Source of the DNA: Alteromonas salexigens
GTDB lineage: Bacteria > Pseudomonadota > Gammaproteobacteria > Enterobacterales > Alteromonadaceae
NCBI RefSeq assembly: GCF_025628895.1
Contig: NZ_JAOTJC010000016.1
Coordinates: forward strand, 1-64,000
Length of the DNA: 64,000 nt
Reading direction: 5' to 3'
Positions 52,980 to 62,207 of the stretch are shown one piece after another. Both the position numbers and the translations under genes were made by a program. Numbering within the stretch: the first letter of the stretch is position 1; each line of letters opens with the position of its first letter. The notes beneath the pieces were generated by a model. That model searched no databases, was not told the DNA's origin, and worked only from the letters and a program-made list of their open reading frames with translations.

Positions 52980-54218
52980 GTGTTTGGTGACTCTTCCACT
53001 GGCGCTGCGCGCTCGCCCGGCTGGTGGCCGGTGATACTTTTCGTCGTTATCGGTTTGCTGCTCACCTTGCCTGTCTCAGCAGGCTCTCGCGAGCAGGCGG
53101 CCCGCATGCACGACCGGCTTGCAGGTGTGCCTGCCCCAGCCGATACGCTGGACACCATGGCCGCTCTCATTGACGCCGGCGACGATCACGCTGCCGCCAT
53201 GCTGGCAATGGAGCACCCGGCTTTTTACAATGTCACGCTGAAACATTGGGTAACCCCCTGGACCAACGAAGCCTTTAGTATTTACGCCCCGCTGAATGAT
53301 TACACCGCCACGGTTATCGGCATGATCCGGGATGACCTGGATTTTCGTGGTGTGCTCAGCGCTGACATTTTGTATGTGGGCGACCCGGGCCTGGGTCTGC
53401 CGCCCTATCAGACAGATGACAACGCGCATTATATTGCGTTAGAAGACAATGTTATTGACCTGCAGTCTGGCCTTATCCGCACCAGTCAGTCTGCCCAGAC
53501 CGGCTTACCGGCAGAGGCGGCGGCCGGTGTGATGACCACCCGGGCTGCCGCTAAAGCATTTTTTAAAGACGGCACTAACCGCGCCATGTTTCGCTTCACC
53601 CTGATTAATCACTTATGCACCGACCTCGAAGGGGTAGCAGACATTACCCGCTCACCTGCCCGCATTCGTCAGGATGTAAGCCGCAGTCCCGGCGGCGATA
53701 GCCGGCTGTTTCATAACAACTGCGTTGGCTGTCATGCCGGTATGGACCCGTTGGCGCAGGCGTTTGCTTATTACAACTATACCTACGACGCCGACGCTGA
53801 TCCGGAAGGCGAGCGCGGCGCGCTGCAGTACAACCGCCCCGGCACCACAGACCCACAAACCGGACTGCGGGTGCAGGCCAAATACTGGATAAACAATAAC
53901 AACTTTGTGCACGGGTTTATTACTGAAGATGATGGTTGGGAAAACTTCTGGCGTGAAGGACCTAACCTCCATCTGGGCTGGGATCCCGCCCTGCCCGGTC
54001 AGGGCCATGGCGCTAAATCACTGGGCGAGGAGCTGGCCAACAGCGACAAGTTTTCCCGTTGCCAGGTTACCAAGGTATTTCGTGAGGTATGTTTACGCCC
54101 GCCGCAGGACGCCCAGGATCGCAACGAAATAGATGCCATGACAGCCAGCTTTGCCGCCAATGGCTATCGCATGAAGCCCGTTTTCGCCAACGCAGCCAGT
54201 TACTGTAAGGGAGACTAA
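52980..54218 (+). CDS. c-type cytochrome-like secreted protein
   Basis: This 412-residue protein has an N-terminal hydrophobic segment (ILFVVIGLLLTLPVSAG, about 16-33), a signal peptide or anchor. One CxxCH motif, NNCVGCHAGMDPLAQAF, lies at about 247-263 and resembles the DUF1592/DUF1588-type cytochromes of Planctomycetes, where MDPL follows the heme motif. Cys residues near 345 and 355 (SRCQVTKVFREVCL) could form a disulfide. GTG 52980 was chosen because AGGAG lies 7 bp upstream; the ATG-like frame from 52947 has no such site. It overlaps the next gene by 1 bp. Confidence 0.7.
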   Translation: MFGDSSTGAARSPGWWPVILFVVIGLLLTLPVSAGSREQAARMHDRLAGVPAPADTLDTMAALIDAGDDHAAAMLAMEHPAFYNVTLKHWVTPWTNEAFSIYAPLNDYTATVIGMIRDDLDFRGVLSADILYVGDPGLGLPPYQTDDNAHYIALEDNVIDLQSGLIRTSQSAQTGLPAEAAAGVMTTRAAAKAFFKDGTNRAMFRFTLINHLCTDLEGVADITRSPARIRQDVSRSPGGDSRLFHNNCVGCHAGMDPLAQAFAYYNYTYDADADPEGERGALQYNRPGTTDPQTGLRVQAKYWINNNNFVHGFITEDDGWENFWREGPNLHLGWDPALPGQGHGAKSLGEELANSDKFSRCQVTKVFREVCLRPPQDAQDRNEIDAMTASFAANGYRMKPVFANAASYCKGD

Positions 54219-56692
54219 TGATGCCACACCCTACTTTTCCCGCTGCTCCGGTTTTACTGTTTATTACTGCCACATTATTGAGTGCATGTGGCGGCAGGGA
54301 AACTCAGGTTACTGAAAACCCGCTGCCCCCGCCGGCAGAGCAACCGGTGGTTAATTACACCGGACCTGCACCCGGCAGTGATGACGTCCGTTATTTCAAA
54401 GAGGCACTGTGGGATAATGTGGCGACAAACGATCGCTGCGGAAGCTGTCATGTGCAGGGGCAGCAATCTCCCACCTTCGCGCGCAACGATGATATTCATC
54501 AGGCTTACACTGCCAGCAGTGGACTGGTCAATCTGACCCGCCCGGCAGAGTCGGTTCTGGTTACCAAAGTGGCCGGTGGCCACAATTGCTGGCTGGCCAG
54601 CGACAGTGCCTGTGAGGACATCATGACTACCTGGGTGGAAAACTGGGCGAGCATGGCCGACGCCGAAGCCCAGCCTACCCGCATTGAACTGACAGCGCCC
54701 CCCTCCCGCTCGCCGGGCAGCACCAAAAACTTCCCGGATGATCCGGCGCTTTTTGCCAGTCATGTGCATCCGCTTCTGACCACGTATTGCGCGGGCTGCC
54801 ACACCAGCAGTGCCAGCGTGCCTATTGCGCCCTTCTTCGCCTCCGGTGATGTAGCCGAAGCCTACGAGGCTGCGAAAGACCGCCTAAACCTAGACGCGCC
54901 AGCCGATTCCCGGCTGGTTGTGCGGGTTCGGGATCAGTTTCATAACTGTTGGAGCGACTGTCAGACAGACGGCGCCATGCTGGCCGACGCCATTCAGACC
55001 ATGGCTGCAGGTATCCCGCTGACTGAACTCTCCGGGGACTGGGTGTATTCCGATGCACTCGGGCTGTTCGAGGGGGTACTGGCAAGCGGTGGCGGCCGGT
55101 TTGATGCCAATGTCATCGCCAAGTGGGAGTTTAAAACCGGCAGTGGCAACCAGGCCTTCGATACCAGTGGTGTGGATCCGGCCCTGGACCTGACACTAAG
55201 CGGTGAGTACAGCTGGGTAGGCGGCTACGGCATACAGTTCGGTAACGGTAAGGCACAAGGCAGTACCACCCACTCCCAGAAACTATATAACCTGCTGGTA
55301 GGCAGCGGGGAATTCGCCCTTGAAGCCTGGGTAGCACCGGCCAATGTGACCCAGGAAGGCCCTGCCCGCATTATCAGTTACTCCGGTGGCCGTGACCGCC
55401 GTAACTTCACGCTGGGACAGCAGCTTTATAACTACACCATGCAGCTGCGTACCGATAACACCGATGTTAGCGGCGACCCCATGCTGGTGACCGACGATGA
55501 TGCCGAAGTATTGCAGGCCGCGCTTCAGCATGTAGTGGTGAATTTCAGTGCCGACGGCGGCCGTCAGCTTTATGTGAACGGTCAATACACCGGTGATTCA
55601 GACGAGGTGGAACCCGGCAACCTGCTTGACTGGGATGACAGCTTTGCGTTCGTGCTTGGTAACGAGGTATCCGGCGACCGCCCGTGGGCCGGGACCCTGC
55701 GGATGGTGGCAGTGCATAACCGCCCTCTCAGCGAGGAGGCCATTGCCAGCAATTTCGACGCCGGTGTAGGTCAGCAGTATTTGTTATTATTTGGCATCAG
55801 CCACCTGACGGACGTGCCTACCAGCTATGTGATGTTCGAAGTCAGCCAATACGACAGTTACAGCTATTTATTCAGCGAACCCCGGTTCATCTCACTGCAA
55901 ACCGGCGTGGACATTGAAGGCCTGACAGTGGAAGGCATGCGCATTGGCATTAATGGCCGGGAGTCGTTTGCCGGACAGGTTTTCAGCCCGCTGCAGGCGG
56001 TGCTGAGTAATGCTGACTATACCGCTGAGCAGGGCGCGCTGTTATCCCGCCAGGGTACCATCGTGCCGGTAGAGAAAGGCCCTGAAAACGACGAGTTTTT
56101 CCTGACCTTCGACCGGCTTGGCGATGCTGAGCATGTGCGCGTTAGCGCCACACCGCCCGCCTCGGCAGCGCCGCAGGATCTCCCCGCGCACAGTGACATT
56201 GGGGTGCGTCACTTCGCCGAAATAAACGCCAGTATGGCTCAACTTACCGGTGTGGCTGCCAGTACGAGCGCTGTGAATGACACCTTCCGAAATCTGCAGC
56301 AACAACTGCCGTCAGTCACCGACATCGAAAGCTACGTGGCTGCTAATCAGATGGCCGTCACCCAGCTTGCGATACGCTACTGCGACACTCTGATTGAGAA
56401 TGGCAGCTTGCGAAGTGCATTCTTCCCAGACTTTGACTTTAACGAACCCGCCTCCACCGCGTTTGCTGGAAATGCCAGCGCTGACATCATAACGCCGCTG
56501 CTGGATAACATGCTAAGTGCATCAGTCACAACCCAGGCAGACCGTCAGGAGGTGGCCAACGAAATCGACAGCCTGATAACCCGGCTTGCCCAGTGTAACG
56601 GGACCACCAGTTGCGATACCGGCTACACCCGAACCATTGCCAAAGCCAGTTGTGCCGCCGTACTTGGCAGCGCTGTCATGCTGATACAATAG
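54218..56692 (+). CDS. Diheme LamG-domain lipoprotein
   Basis: This 824-residue lipoprotein (lipobox TLLSAC, Cys about 24) has two cytochrome-c-like modules with CxxCH motifs at about 74 (CGSCHVQG) and 191 (CAGCHTSS). A LamG/concanavalin-like domain follows at about 300-520 (ALEAWVAPANV, LYVNGQYTG, AGTLRMVAVHNRPLSEEAI), the type that binds sugars or surfaces. A long C-terminal part (about 530-824) has several Cys residues near the end (CNGTTSC, SCAAV). It is probably on the outer membrane or cell surface. It lies between the cytochrome-like gene (1-bp overlap) and the Tat-exported gene (8-bp gap). Confidence 0.8.
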   Translation: MMPHPTFPAAPVLLFITATLLSACGGRETQVTENPLPPPAEQPVVNYTGPAPGSDDVRYFKEALWDNVATNDRCGSCHVQGQQSPTFARNDDIHQAYTASSGLVNLTRPAESVLVTKVAGGHNCWLASDSACEDIMTTWVENWASMADAEAQPTRIELTAPPSRSPGSTKNFPDDPALFASHVHPLLTTYCAGCHTSSASVPIAPFFASGDVAEAYEAAKDRLNLDAPADSRLVVRVRDQFHNCWSDCQTDGAMLADAIQTMAAGIPLTELSGDWVYSDALGLFEGVLASGGGRFDANVIAKWEFKTGSGNQAFDTSGVDPALDLTLSGEYSWVGGYGIQFGNGKAQGSTTHSQKLYNLLVGSGEFALEAWVAPANVTQEGPARIISYSGGRDRRNFTLGQQLYNYTMQLRTDNTDVSGDPMLVTDDDAEVLQAALQHVVVNFSADGGRQLYVNGQYTGDSDEVEPGNLLDWDDSFAFVLGNEVSGDRPWAGTLRMVAVHNRPLSEEAIASNFDAGVGQQYLLLFGISHLTDVPTSYVMFEVSQYDSYSYLFSEPRFISLQTGVDIEGLTVEGMRIGINGRESFAGQVFSPLQAVLSNADYTAEQGALLSRQGTIVPVEKGPENDEFFLTFDRLGDAEHVRVSATPPASAAPQDLPAHSDIGVRHFAEINASMAQLTGVAASTSAVNDTFRNLQQQLPSVTDIESYVAANQMAVTQLAIRYCDTLIENGSLRSAFFPDFDFNEPASTAFAGNASADIITPLLDNMLSASVTTQADRQEVANEIDSLITRLAQCNGTTSCDTGYTRTIAKASCAAVLGSAVMLIQ

Positions 56693-56700
56693 GAGTGACC

Positions 56701-58320
56701 ATGACCCGTTTACGTTCGCATTTCTTTAAAAAACGACCGGCTGGTGCGGGCCTGGATACGCCCATGCGTCACAATGATCATGGCCGCCCGGTGACCCGCC
56801 GGGAGTTCATTGCCCAGGGATTTTGTGCCGGCGCGGCAACGGTGCTGGGTGGCTCAGTGATGGGGCTGTTTGCCAGCCCGCGCCACGCTCATGCGACATT
56901 GTCAGCCGACCTGGAAGCCCTGAAAACCCGGTGCGGTATTGCGACCCAGGGCGCGGGAAAAATCCCTTTCATACACTTCGACCTGGCCGGTGGTGCCAAC
57001 ATTGCCGGCTCTAACGTATTGGTGGGCGGTAGTGGCGGACAGCTGGACTTTTTGAGTACATCGGGCTACTCCCGTCAGGGACTCCCCGGCGACATGGTAC
57101 CCGCAGTTGCAAACCCGGCCACCGGATTGTCAGACTTCATTAACCGGGAACTGGGCCTGGCCTTTCACTCCGACAGTGCGTTTTTGCGCGGGATGTTAGA
57201 GAAAGTCAGTGTCACTCACCGCACTAACCTGAACGGGGCGGTGCTGCCCGCACGCTCTGAAAATGATACCGGCAACAATCCGCACAACCCACTGTACGGG
57301 ATTAACAAAGTGGGAGCAGACGGATCGTTGCTGACGTTAATTGGCTCACAAAACAGTGAGTCAGGCGGCAATTCCATGGCACCGTTTTCGATGATAGATC
57401 CGGCGGTGCGCCCGACCAAAATCGACCGTCCGTCTGATGTTACCGGTCTGGTGGATACCGGCGACTTGATAGGCCTGTTGAGTCAGCAGGACTCGGTGGC
57501 CGTTATGGAGTCCATTCAGCGGATCAGCGACAGTCGCCTGAGCAATGTCAGTACCGCCATTACCCGCGATGAGGTGATCAAAGAAATGGTGCGTTGCGGC
57601 TACGTAAAAAGTGCCGACATAGCTGACCGTTTCGGCGACCCCTCCACCCTGGATCCATACCTGGACGCCCATATTGTCGGCCCGAGTGGAATTTTCACGG
57701 AAGAAGAATTTAACGCTGACAGGGAATTCCGCAAAACGGCGGCGGTGATGAAGCTGGTTATCAACGGTTTTGCCGGCGCCGGCTCAATCACCATGGGCGG
57801 GTACGACTATCATGATGGCAGCCGCGCCACCGGTGAAGTCCGTGATTTGCGCGCGGGCCGGTGTATGGGCGCGTGTCTGGAGTACGCGGCCAGAACGGGT
57901 ATGCCGCTGATGCTGTATGTCAGCAGTGATGGTTCGGTGGCCAGTAACGGCATGATAGATGACTCGGTGGACGGGCGCGGCAAAGGCGTCTGGACCGGCG
58001 ACAATTCATCTACCTCGGCCTCGTTCTTTATGGTGTACAACCCTAACGGCACCCCGCAACTAATGGGAGCCAACGGCGATGAGCAGGCCGCTCACCAGCA
58101 AATCGGATTTATGCGCCGGGATGGTTCCGTAGAAACCGCCTCCGCCCCGTCTGCCAACAACGTAAACCTGCTGGTAGAAACCGTGATCCTGAACTATCTG
58201 GCGCTGCATGGGGAGCAACACCGCTTCGCCGACTACTTCCCCGCTCATGGCCTCGGCAACGCCGCTTTGATGGACAGGCTGACCGCTTTCCAGCCCATCG
58301 TATCCGGGACCCTGGGCTGA
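56701..58320 (+). CDS. Tat-exported DUF1501-like protein
   Basis: This 539-residue protein has a twin-arginine signal (TRREFIAQGFCAGAATVLGG, about 31-50, cleavage near HAHA-TL). The mature part begins FIHFDLAGGANIAGSNVLVG, as in DUF1501-type sulfatase-fold proteins, in which Tat export implies cytoplasmic folding, often with a metal. MGGYDYHDGSRATGEVRDL (about 365-383) matches the conserved DUF1501 HD-type segment. A Cys pair near GRCMGAC (about 386-390) may bind metal. Such proteins are usually encoded beside DUF1592/DUF1588-like cytochromes, as here. ATG 56701 was chosen because GGAG precedes it and it starts the Tat signal; an upstream frame is a shadow of the LamG gene. Confidence 0.75.
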   Translation: MTRLRSHFFKKRPAGAGLDTPMRHNDHGRPVTRREFIAQGFCAGAATVLGGSVMGLFASPRHAHATLSADLEALKTRCGIATQGAGKIPFIHFDLAGGANIAGSNVLVGGSGGQLDFLSTSGYSRQGLPGDMVPAVANPATGLSDFINRELGLAFHSDSAFLRGMLEKVSVTHRTNLNGAVLPARSENDTGNNPHNPLYGINKVGADGSLLTLIGSQNSESGGNSMAPFSMIDPAVRPTKIDRPSDVTGLVDTGDLIGLLSQQDSVAVMESIQRISDSRLSNVSTAITRDEVIKEMVRCGYVKSADIADRFGDPSTLDPYLDAHIVGPSGIFTEEEFNADREFRKTAAVMKLVINGFAGAGSITMGGYDYHDGSRATGEVRDLRAGRCMGACLEYAARTGMPLMLYVSSDGSVASNGMIDDSVDGRGKGVWTGDNSSTSASFFMVYNPNGTPQLMGANGDEQAAHQQIGFMRRDGSVETASAPSANNVNLLVETVILNYLALHGEQHRFADYFPAHGLGNAALMDRLTAFQPIVSGTLG

Positions 58321-58359
58321 CCCCGACCGTAAGCCGCTTACCTTCAACTATAGGGGACA

Positions 58360-58399
58360 CCCACCTTTTGGCAGCGCAAGTTTGCTGACCAAAGGTGGG
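58360..58399. terminator. Hairpin between the convergent DUF1501-like and Hsp70-like genes
   Basis: The stem CCCACCTTTTGG/CCAAAGGTGGG (one base bulged) has a 17-base loop. It lies 40 bp past the Tat-protein stop and 32 bp past the convergent stop at 58431. It has no T-run, so strength is uncertain. Confidence 0.55.
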
Positions 58400-58430
58400 T
58401 CTCCTGGCGTGGGGGATGAGCGCGCCAGGG

Positions 58431-59942
58431 CTACTTGGCTGGTGTTAATCGCGAGGCCTGGATCGCCAGTCCTTCACACACCGAATTAAAGGCATCGCCT
58501 TCTATCAGTGGCAAATCCGCAGGCAGCATCGCGCGGATTTCCTGCTGTACGATGGGAGACAAGCTCATGCCGCCGGTCATAAACAGCATTTGCGGGGGGC
58601 GGGCACTGTTTTCCAGACAATCGGCGATTAGTTTTTTAACCTTACTCAGCCAGGGTTTCATGGAGGTATTCAGATCCGTCCGGCTGATGGTCACATCGAA
58701 CTCTGGCTCGATGTAGTTTAGCGGAAGTGTGACGCTGTCTTTGCTCGACAGCATTTCTTTCGCCATCCGTGAAGAGTTAACCAGCCGGGCCGACAACTTG
58801 TCGGTCTGCACGGTCAATAGCCGCTCCAGCGCAGCAGGCTCTGCCACCAGCGACATTGTCTGGGCGATATCCAAACCATACTCGTCAGAGAAAAACCGGT
58901 TCATGCGCGGGATATCATCCACTGCACACATATCAGTAAAGTATGTAGGTGGCACCGGCAGACTCGCCTGGGTCTTTTTGCCCTGCCCCATGGTGGGGGC
59001 AATGGCTTTTACGATGAGATTTTTATCACACTCCATGCCCCCCAGCCTGGCGCCCGTAACCGACTGCACATCGCCCTGGCGCTGCAAACTCAGCAGGTTT
59101 TCAGGTGACAGGGTAATGCAGCAAATATCCGTCGTGCCGCCACCGATATCCACCACCAGCACATCGGTGGGCTGAGGCAATGCTCGCTCAACCTGATACG
59201 CCGCGGCAATGGGCTCTTCCAAGAACTCAACCCGCGTAAAGCCGGCCTGGGTGGCGGCCTTGGTCATAATTTGAACGGCTTGCTGATTACCCTCTTCACC
59301 CCGGTTACCATGGAAACGTACCGGACGGCCAATCACCGCCGTATCCACCGTCTGATTAAGCTGAGACTCGGCGGCCTGACGAAAGTAACCCAGCTGGCGG
59401 GCAATCATCATCACAAAAGCTTCCCGCTGGGAGCTGTCCAGGTTGGCCCCTAAAAAGTTTTTTGGCGAGTAAATAAGACGGCCTTTTTGCGGGGTCGCGA
59501 GAAAGCGTTTAAACCCTTCTTCACCAAACGCGAACGTCCCGGTTTCTACCAGCTTTTGCAGCGGCAAATCCTCAACGGTCATGTCTTTTAGCAGGTACTG
59601 AATCGCCCGGCGTTGCAGGGCAGGAAGATTGTGAAACTCCCCTCTCAGATCATCCACCTTCTGAGAATAGACCTGTTGCTCTCGGGGATCCTTGGCGTCG
59701 TAATAGCCCTGTTTGGCTTTCTCTATCTGCTCGGTAATGGCGCGTTTTAATTGCGCCACTTTGGCTTCAACGGCCGAGGCGGGCGGCGTGGGCAGTTCAT
59801 CCTCATAGTAAATAAACACCGACGAACGGATTTTATTCGAGGTGGCCTGGAGCGGATCCAGACTAATAAACTGAGACTGCTTACCGTCAAACCAGGCGAC
59901 TTCTGAGTTAGATGTGCCGTAATCAATACCTATCGCTGCCAT
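58431..59942 (-). CDS. yegD: Hsp70-family chaperone-like protein, YegD type
   Basis: This 503-residue actin/Hsp70-fold ATPase lacks the usual DnaK substrate-binding domain. Phosphate-1 motif: GIDYGTSNSEVAWFDG (about 5-20). Connect and phosphate-2 regions: FLEEPIAAAYQVE (about 240-252) and VLVVDIGGGTTDICC (about 264-278). Adenosine motif: MLFMTGGMSLSP (about 453-464). A charged insertion at about 58-100 is typical of YegD. The biological role is unknown. It is transcribed alone and lies between the cytochrome operon and apbE without obvious co-expression. Confidence 0.87.
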   Translation of the reverse strand: MAAIGIDYGTSNSEVAWFDGKQSQFISLDPLQATSNKIRSSVFIYYEDELPTPPASAVEAKVAQLKRAITEQIEKAKQGYYDAKDPREQQVYSQKVDDLRGEFHNLPALQRRAIQYLLKDMTVEDLPLQKLVETGTFAFGEEGFKRFLATPQKGRLIYSPKNFLGANLDSSQREAFVMMIARQLGYFRQAAESQLNQTVDTAVIGRPVRFHGNRGEEGNQQAVQIMTKAATQAGFTRVEFLEEPIAAAYQVERALPQPTDVLVVDIGGGTTDICCITLSPENLLSLQRQGDVQSVTGARLGGMECDKNLIVKAIAPTMGQGKKTQASLPVPPTYFTDMCAVDDIPRMNRFFSDEYGLDIAQTMSLVAEPAALERLLTVQTDKLSARLVNSSRMAKEMLSSKDSVTLPLNYIEPEFDVTISRTDLNTSMKPWLSKVKKLIADCLENSARPPQMLFMTGGMSLSPIVQQEIRAMLPADLPLIEGDAFNSVCEGLAIQASRLTPAK

Positions 59943-60081
59943 TGTCCTCTACGACGCTGTGAGCCAAAAGGCCGAGTGTAAAGCAATCCTTTCGCAGAAT
60001 CATCACATGCTACAGTGGATAAAATTAAGAAACTGTTAAGTAATCAATGAAGCGGCGCTCACAATACCAGCGGAAACGATA

Positions 60082-61077
60082 TTACTGATCGGTGAGCCCG
60101 GCAGAGAAGTGCATGCGCCGCTGGTTATCAAGAATGATGGCCTCTACCGTGGGCAGGGAGTTAATGAGCGCCATACCGGCCTCTAACCCTAATACAAACA
60201 CCGAGGTGGAAAGGGCGTCATTGGTGGTACTGCTGGGGCCGATCACCGACACCGACTGCACCATAGACGCGGATTTACCCGTGGCCGGGGACAGTATGTG
60301 ATGGTAGCGCTGACCATCTTCTTCGAAGTAACGCTCATAGTCACCCGAGGTTGAGATAGCGGTATTGCTGAGTGGTAATTTTACGGCCTGGCGATCTGCT
60401 TTACGGGGATCCCGGATCCCCACCAGCCAGGGCCGCCCCAGTCTGTCGCCGAGCAGCCGGGTATCTCCGCCGGCAGTGACCATGGCATGCTCTACGCCCA
60501 GTCGTTTCAGTTTCTCAATGGCTTTGTCTACCGCATGCCCCTTCGCAATACCGCCCAGATCAATTCTGACATCGGGGTGGGCATAAAACACGCTGTGTTG
60601 CTCTGTGTTCAACTCAAGATGACGATAATTGACGGCAGCTAACTGACTGGCAATAACCTCATCGCTGGGGCGCTTTTGGGCACGGTAATCGTAATGAAAG
60701 CCCACGCTGGCGAAGGTAATATCAAATGCACCGTTTGAGGTCTCACTCATTTGCTGCGCATACCTTAGCAGCGCAAACAGCTCCGCAGACACCACCACTG
60801 GCGCAGTAGCCGCTGACGCATTCAGCCGGCTGAGTTCGCTGCTTTCAATATACGGGCTCATTTGCTGATTCACCCGTTCCATCTCAGCAAAAACAGCGTC
60901 AATGGCAGCCTGCCCCGCCCGCTCCGTATCAGCCCAAACCTGCACTTCAATATTGGTGCCCATTATCGCGGCATCATCGTAATACCAGTCAGCACGCGCC
61001 GCGCCGACTGTAATTACTAAGCCCACTAAAATGCTGCCCAGCCATTTCGCCATGGTAAAAAATTTCTGATTGCTCAT
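60082..61077 (-). CDS. apbE: FAD:protein FMN transferase ApbE
   Basis: This 331-residue exported Mg-dependent enzyme moves FMN from FAD to Thr or Ser of target proteins. The signal segment is residues about 10-28 (ILVGLVITVGAARA). Features: AIMGTNIEVQVWADTERAGQ (about 38-57), DIRLDLGGIAKGHAVDKAIE-type stretch seen as RIDLGGIAKGHAVDKAIEKL (about 174-193), ISTSGDYERYFEEDG (about 245) and YHHILSPATGK (about 262), the FAD/Mg-binding His-Asp region. No lipobox is seen. It lies about 20 kb of divergent operon away from the DUF3570 gene, the candidate substrate, but in the same neighbourhood. Confidence 0.9.
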   Translation of the reverse strand: MSNQKFFTMAKWLGSILVGLVITVGAARADWYYDDAAIMGTNIEVQVWADTERAGQAAIDAVFAEMERVNQQMSPYIESSELSRLNASAATAPVVVSAELFALLRYAQQMSETSNGAFDITFASVGFHYDYRAQKRPSDEVIASQLAAVNYRHLELNTEQHSVFYAHPDVRIDLGGIAKGHAVDKAIEKLKRLGVEHAMVTAGGDTRLLGDRLGRPWLVGIRDPRKADRQAVKLPLSNTAISTSGDYERYFEEDGQRYHHILSPATGKSASMVQSVSVIGPSSTTNDALSTSVFVLGLEAGMALINSLPTVEAIILDNQRRMHFSAGLTDQ

Positions 61078-61277
61078 GGTGCAGGTATATCACAGCCTGC
61101 GCGACATAAAGACAGCCACATTTATACGTCGGTATGGCCATTCAGGTGGCCGCTTATAATTGAGGTATGTGCAGGTTTCGACGCTCCCGCCTCGCATCTG
61201 CTTATCCGGTGCAGCCTTTTTTACTCGCCGTTTTGCGTTATAGTGAAAGATAAGTCACACAGCTATCGACTCTGACC

Positions 61278-62165
61278 ATGCCGACTACTCCCTTTAAACA
61301 AGTTGATGTTTTTACCCAGCAACCTTTTTGTGGCAACCCGGTTGCGGTGGTTATGGATGCGCAGGGCCTGTCATCTTCGCAGATGCAGCGTATTGCCCAT
61401 TGGACCAACCTGTCTGAAACAACGTTCGTGCTACCTGCGACAAGTCCGGAAGCGGACTACCGGGTGCGTATATTTACACCCGGGCGGGAATTACCATTTG
61501 CAGGTCACCCTACCATCGGGACAGCCCATGCCCTGATGGAAGCCGGACAAATCACCCCCCATCGGCAACAACTGATACAGGAATGCGAAGCCGGGCTTAT
61601 CGCACTGAAAGTCACCGAGTCTGATCATGGCCCCGCCCATATCGCATTCTCACTGCCAGAGCCGACCATTACACCGTTGCCCGCCGCGCAGGCCCAGCGC
61701 CTGAGCACGCTGCTTAACTGCAAGCTTTCCGCCGAGTGCCCGCCTGTGTTGGTCGATGTTGGTCCGCGCTGGATTGTTGCTCAGGGTCATAATGCCAAAC
61801 GGGTGGCCCAGGCCAGGCCGGATTTTGTAGGGCTGGCCGCGCTGGATCGTGAGCTTGAGGCGACGGGAAGCTGCCTGTTCGGGTATCAGGACGGCGTGTT
61901 GCCCTGTGCCATTGAGGTAAGGTCGTTTGCGCCTGCCTGCGGGATCCCGGAAGATCCGGTTTGCGGTAGTGGCAACGGTGCCGTCGCCGCCTTTATCCGG
62001 CAATACGCACTACCCGTGCCTGACTCCCGAGAGCTTCGGTCCTACCAGGGCAGCAATGTTGGCCGTAATGGTAAAATTACCCTGACCATCGCAGCATCCG
62101 GTATTTCGGTAGCAGGCCAGGCCGTGACTTGTATTGAAGGGGAGCTGACATTACCGGAGAGATGA
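61278..62165 (+). CDS. PhzF-family isomerase-like protein
   Basis: This 295-residue cytoplasmic protein of the diaminopimelate-epimerase-like fold is related to the PhzF isomerase of phenazine synthesis. N-terminal half: QVDVFTQQPFCGNPVAVVMD (about 8-27), TNLSETTFV (Glu in SETTF is the usual catalytic base) and ELPFAGHPTIGTAHALMEAG (about 72-91). C-terminal half: GIPEDPVCGSGNGAVAAFIR (about 223-242). No other phenazine genes are present, so the substrate is unknown. It is monocistronic, followed by a repeat region. Confidence 0.88.
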   Translation: MPTTPFKQVDVFTQQPFCGNPVAVVMDAQGLSSSQMQRIAHWTNLSETTFVLPATSPEADYRVRIFTPGRELPFAGHPTIGTAHALMEAGQITPHRQQLIQECEAGLIALKVTESDHGPAHIAFSLPEPTITPLPAAQAQRLSTLLNCKLSAECPPVLVDVGPRWIVAQGHNAKRVAQARPDFVGLAALDRELEATGSCLFGYQDGVLPCAIEVRSFAPACGIPEDPVCGSGNGAVAAFIRQYALPVPDSRELRSYQGSNVGRNGKITLTIAASGISVAGQAVTCIEGELTLPER

Positions 62166-62207
62166 CTGTCGATGACTAGGGTCATCCCGACGTCTGCAAA
62201 AGCTACC

